64,000 bases of DNA from Saccharopolyspora soli (GTDB taxonomy: Bacteria > Actinomycetota > Actinomycetes > Mycobacteriales > Pseudonocardiaceae). The notes under the pieces are model-generated. The model was not told where the DNA came from. It saw nothing but the letters and a program-made list of their open reading frames with translations, and did no database searches. Below are positions 62,234-64,000 of the stretch, piece by piece. The translations under genes and the position numbers were made by a program. The stretch's first letter is position 1; every line of letters starts with the position of its first letter. The DNA lies in contig NZ_JALBWV010000031.1 of the NCBI RefSeq assembly GCF_022678645.1, positions 32,201-96,200 of the forward strand, written 5' to 3'.

Positions 62234-63066
62234 CCCTCTAGCTCGTCCACCCGTGTTGCGATCAGCTTCGCTGAATCGGCCGGGCTCATCGCCACCCGTT
62301 CGAGTGTATCCAGCACATTTGCGTAGTCGGAAACATCGGCGGGGTCGTCTAGAAACGCGCCCAGTCGGCGTTGCTCCAGGTGAACGATCGAGCGAGCCTT
62401 CGGAAACTCCAGCAGAACGAAGGAGCCCTCAAGGCCAGGATGGGTTGCGACCTCTTCGGGAATGGCCTGGACGGTCACGTTGCGACGCCTGGCCATCTTC
62501 GCGACATGGCGTAGCTGTTTCGCCATCACCTGCGGGCCTCCGACTACTCGGCGGAGAACACCAGCGTCGACGAAGGCACGAAACCCAACGGCGTTGGGCT
62601 TGGTGAGAATCTCCTGGCGTCCAATGCGAATCGCTACGCGCGCCTCGATGTCAGCGGGCTCAACGCCGCTGCCACGCATGACAGCTCTCGCGTAGTCGCT
62701 CGTCTGCAAGAGCCCAGGTACGAGGATCATGTCGAGACAACAGATCTGGTTCGCATCACGCTCAAACTCCAACAAACCAGTGAGTTGTTTCGGCAGGCCG
62801 GGGATACCGGTCTCCCACCAACCGGGCTGGTCCTGTTCACGCGCAAGCTTCAGAAGGCGTTCACGGTCTTCGCCCGTCACACCAAGTATGGCGAGTATTG
62901 CCGACACGTCAGCTTCAGTGACTGCCTTCGTACCGTTCTCGACACGACTCATCGTCGCCTTCGACAGGCCAAGCCGCGTTGCGACGTCCTCCTGCTTGTA
63001 GCCGATCTGGTTTCGAAGCTGCCGTAGTTCGGCGCCCAAGCCTCGCGCACGAGCACTGCCATTCAT
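62230..63066 (-). CDS. XRE-family regulator with DUF5753 domain
   Basis: A 278-residue regulator: HTH_XRE at about 9-65 (LRQLRNQIGYKQEDVATRLGL, ATMSRVENG), then the DUF5753 effector domain with CCLDMILVPGLLQTSDYARAV and the FVLLEFP segment. It is coupled to the DUF397 gene. ATG 63066 is leaderless (TAGGCT 7 bases upstream); ATG 63093 is less likely. Such pairs control morphological or secondary-metabolite traits; the target is unknown. Confidence 0.94.
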   Translation of the reverse strand: MNGSARARGLGAELRQLRNQIGYKQEDVATRLGLSKATMSRVENGTKAVTEADVSAILAILGVTGEDRERLLKLAREQDQPGWWETGIPGLPKQLTGLLEFERDANQICCLDMILVPGLLQTSDYARAVMRGSGVEPADIEARVAIRIGRQEILTKPNAVGFRAFVDAGVLRRVVGGPQVMAKQLRHVAKMARRRNVTVQAIPEEVATHPGLEGSFVLLEFPKARSIVHLEQRRLGAFLDDPADVSDYANVLDTLERVAMSPADSAKLIATRVDELEG

Positions 63067-63073
63067 GTTGAGC

Positions 63074-63079
63074 AGCCTA
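63074..63079 (-). promoter_or_regulatory. -10 box TAGGCT, leaderless XRE start
   Basis: TAGGCT on the minus strand lies 7 bases before ATG 63066. Confidence 0.5.
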
Positions 63080-63173
63080 GATCGTCCCAGCACGGAGCTG
63101 GTTCACCCAGATCGGGAATAGATCAGTTTCAGAAACTGACGATAGATTCTGAGAGAAGATCAAGGAGGTTCCG

Positions 63174-63386
63174 GTGTCCGAGTACTTGACCTACATCTGG
63201 CGTCCGGTCACGGGAGGTCGTCACGCGTTCCCCGTGGCAGCAAAGAAAACTCCGGCTGGGGAGCTCGTGACGGCGTTCTGCGGCGCGGATGCGGCCGCGG
63301 AGGAACTGCACGACCGCACCGAGCTGGACTGGATCCGCGAAGACTCCTGCATGAGCTGCTGGCGCATCCTCGCCATCCGCACCTGA
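63174..63386 (+). CDS. Small cysteine/histidine protein (70 aa)
   Basis: A 70-residue protein divergent from the XRE gene. It starts SEYLTYIWRPVTGGRHAFP and carries three cysteines plus histidines (TAFCGAD, LHDR, DSCMSCW), a possible small zinc site. AGGAGG lies before GTG 63174. Small proteins of this kind are often seen beside XRE/DUF397 pairs in actinomycetes (from memory). Function is unknown. Confidence 0.7.
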   Translation: MSEYLTYIWRPVTGGRHAFPVAAKKTPAGELVTAFCGADAAAEELHDRTELDWIREDSCMSCWRILAIRT

Positions 63387-63410
63387 TACGCGGCCGCCGG
63401 GGTGGTACGT

Positions 63411-63432
63411 GCCAATTTCGCGAGAAATTGCC
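63411..63432. repeat. ATTTCGCG palindrome, copy 3
   Basis: CAATTTC-GCGA-GAAATTG hairpin inside a 22-base unit identical to the copy at 63452. Confidence 0.7.
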
Positions 63433-63451
63433 ACCCCTCGGCACAGGAAAC

Positions 63452-63473
63452 GCCAATTTCGCGAGAAATTGCC
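63452..63473. repeat. ATTTCGCG palindrome, copy 4
   Basis: Identical to the 63411 unit and repeated 41 bases downstream in the same spacer. Confidence 0.7.
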
Positions 63474-63511
63474 GCGCACCCAGCCCCGCTCCCACGGAAA
63501 GGACCATTGCG

Positions 63512-63814
63512 ATGTTCTGGCTCCAGCTCAGCACCCTCGTCCTCATCAACCTGCTCATCCTGGCGCTGTTGGCCAGCCAGATGCCCATGCGCTGGTCCTC
63601 CCTGGCACCGGCCCAGCACGCGGGCGCGGGCGAAGGCGCCTACACGGTCTGGCACCTGATAGCCGAAATCGAAGCCGAACACCACGCAGCCCAACACAGC
63701 TCCGTACAGCACCGTTCCGTGAAACGCGGTGCTGAGCGCGGACATCCCCGCATACCCCAGTTCCCGACCATCGACCCCGACGAGCCAACGGGTCGCCACC
63801 ATCTCTGCAGGTGA
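63512..63814 (+). CDS. Possible small membrane protein (100 aa)
   Basis: ATG 63512 has GGAAAGGA 8 bases upstream. One N-terminal membrane helix (about 2-23, FWLQLSTLVLINLLILALLA) is followed by a hydrophilic His-rich tail with no known family. Codon bias is moderate and the opposite strand is also open, so the call is tentative. A 46-bp palindrome follows 3 bases after the stop. Confidence 0.5.
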   Translation: MFWLQLSTLVLINLLILALLASQMPMRWSSLAPAQHAGAGEGAYTVWHLIAEIEAEHHAAQHSSVQHRSVKRGAERGHPRIPQFPTIDPDEPTGRHHLCR

Positions 63815-63817
63815 GAA

Positions 63818-63863
63818 GTCGTGAGTGGCAATGACCGCAATAGCAACCATTTCCACTCACGAC
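63818..63863. repeat. 46-bp palindromic element, copy 4
   Basis: GTCGTGAGTG-N26-CACTCACGAC. It follows the small membrane ORF by 3 bases, as expected for a terminator. Confidence 0.8.
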
Positions 63864-63885
63864 CCCTAGGCCGGGTCGGTGCGGC

Positions 63886-64000
63886 GTACGCCCCCCGCCA
63901 AAACCGCCGCCCCGCCCCCCCCCCGGGGCCCGGGGCGGGTACCAACCCCCCCCCCCCCCCCCCCGGGCCCCGGCCACCCCCCCAACCCCCGGGGGAACGG
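63886..64000. other. C/G homopolymer-rich end, probably degraded sequence
   Basis: Runs of 10, 19 and 7 C with short G runs, including 63946-63964, are unlike the rest of the window. They look like a low-quality contig end; no feature should be read here. Confidence 0.7.

Noticed and set aside
63221..63856. 211-residue minus-strand frame at the window end
   Set aside because: It reads through both ATTTCGCG palindromes and the antisense of two plus-strand ORFs, so it is probably not coding.

Overview
The window is high-GC actinobacterial chromosome, most likely Pseudonocardiaceae and close to Saccharopolyspora. This placement is inferred from gene content: flavin-dependent ThyX, bacterial XPB helicase, mycothiol-type DinB-fold protein, a CvnABCD conservon, a resuscitation-promoting factor under a c-di-AMP riboswitch, R2lox, DUF397/XRE pairs and a chaplin-like peptide. 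Many genes start with GTG or TTG, and many overlap the previous stop by 4 bases. The last ~115 bases are a C/G homopolymer-rich run that looks like a degraded contig end. I saw no tRNA, rRNA, CRISPR array, integrase or insertion sequence.

Layout. 1-3 kb: HxlR regulator facing an F420-type dinucleotide oxidoreductase, then a ribbon-helix-helix protein with a DUF4097 beta-repeat protein. 3-9 kb: thyX, Ser/Thr kinase, TIGR03085 protein, dapA, RNase J. 9-14.5 kb: chaplin-like secreted peptide, CoxG-like protein, menC, SUFU-domain protein, XPB helicase. 14.6-19.2 kb (minus): histidine kinase, response regulator, ApbE, FMN-binding protein and ferric-reductase-like flavocytochrome, a complete flavinylation and electron-transfer unit. 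19-27.5 kb: two related LppU-like membrane proteins around an NCS1 permease, a benzoylformate-decarboxylase-like enzyme, and a four-gene ABC importer. 28-33.5 kb: the conservon.

33.8-62 kb resembles, from memory, the mycobacterial neighbourhood Rv0862c to Rv0877: helicase-associated protein, a short conserved protein, moaC, fused mog-moaE, rpf, moaD, moaA, YccF protein, CspB, DUF2771 lipoprotein and an MFS protein. Inserted in it are an ACT-malic enzyme, a TetR/SDR pair, the modABC operon, PhzF, an acyl-CoA ligase and R2lox. It ends with glutaminyl cyclase, DUF3027 and a sacsin-like ATPase. 62-63.8 kb holds an XRE/DUF397 pair and two small ORFs.

The least-explained signals are non-coding. 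First, a ~200-bp structured repeat (four copies, three exactly between convergent genes) has stem sequences that differ between copies while still pairing. Second, a 46-bp element, GTCGTGAGTG-N26-CACTCACGAC, occurs four times at exactly the same length. Third, a small palindrome around ATTTCGCG occurs four times. Fourth, eleven genes have a TANNNT box 6-7 bases before the start codon, indicating leaderless transcripts. Molybdenum uptake (modABC plus a HTH-TOBE regulator) sits back to back with molybdopterin synthesis (moaA, moaD), with an 18-bp perfect palindrome between them. The rpf gene carries both a perfect CRP-type site and a c-di-AMP riboswitch.
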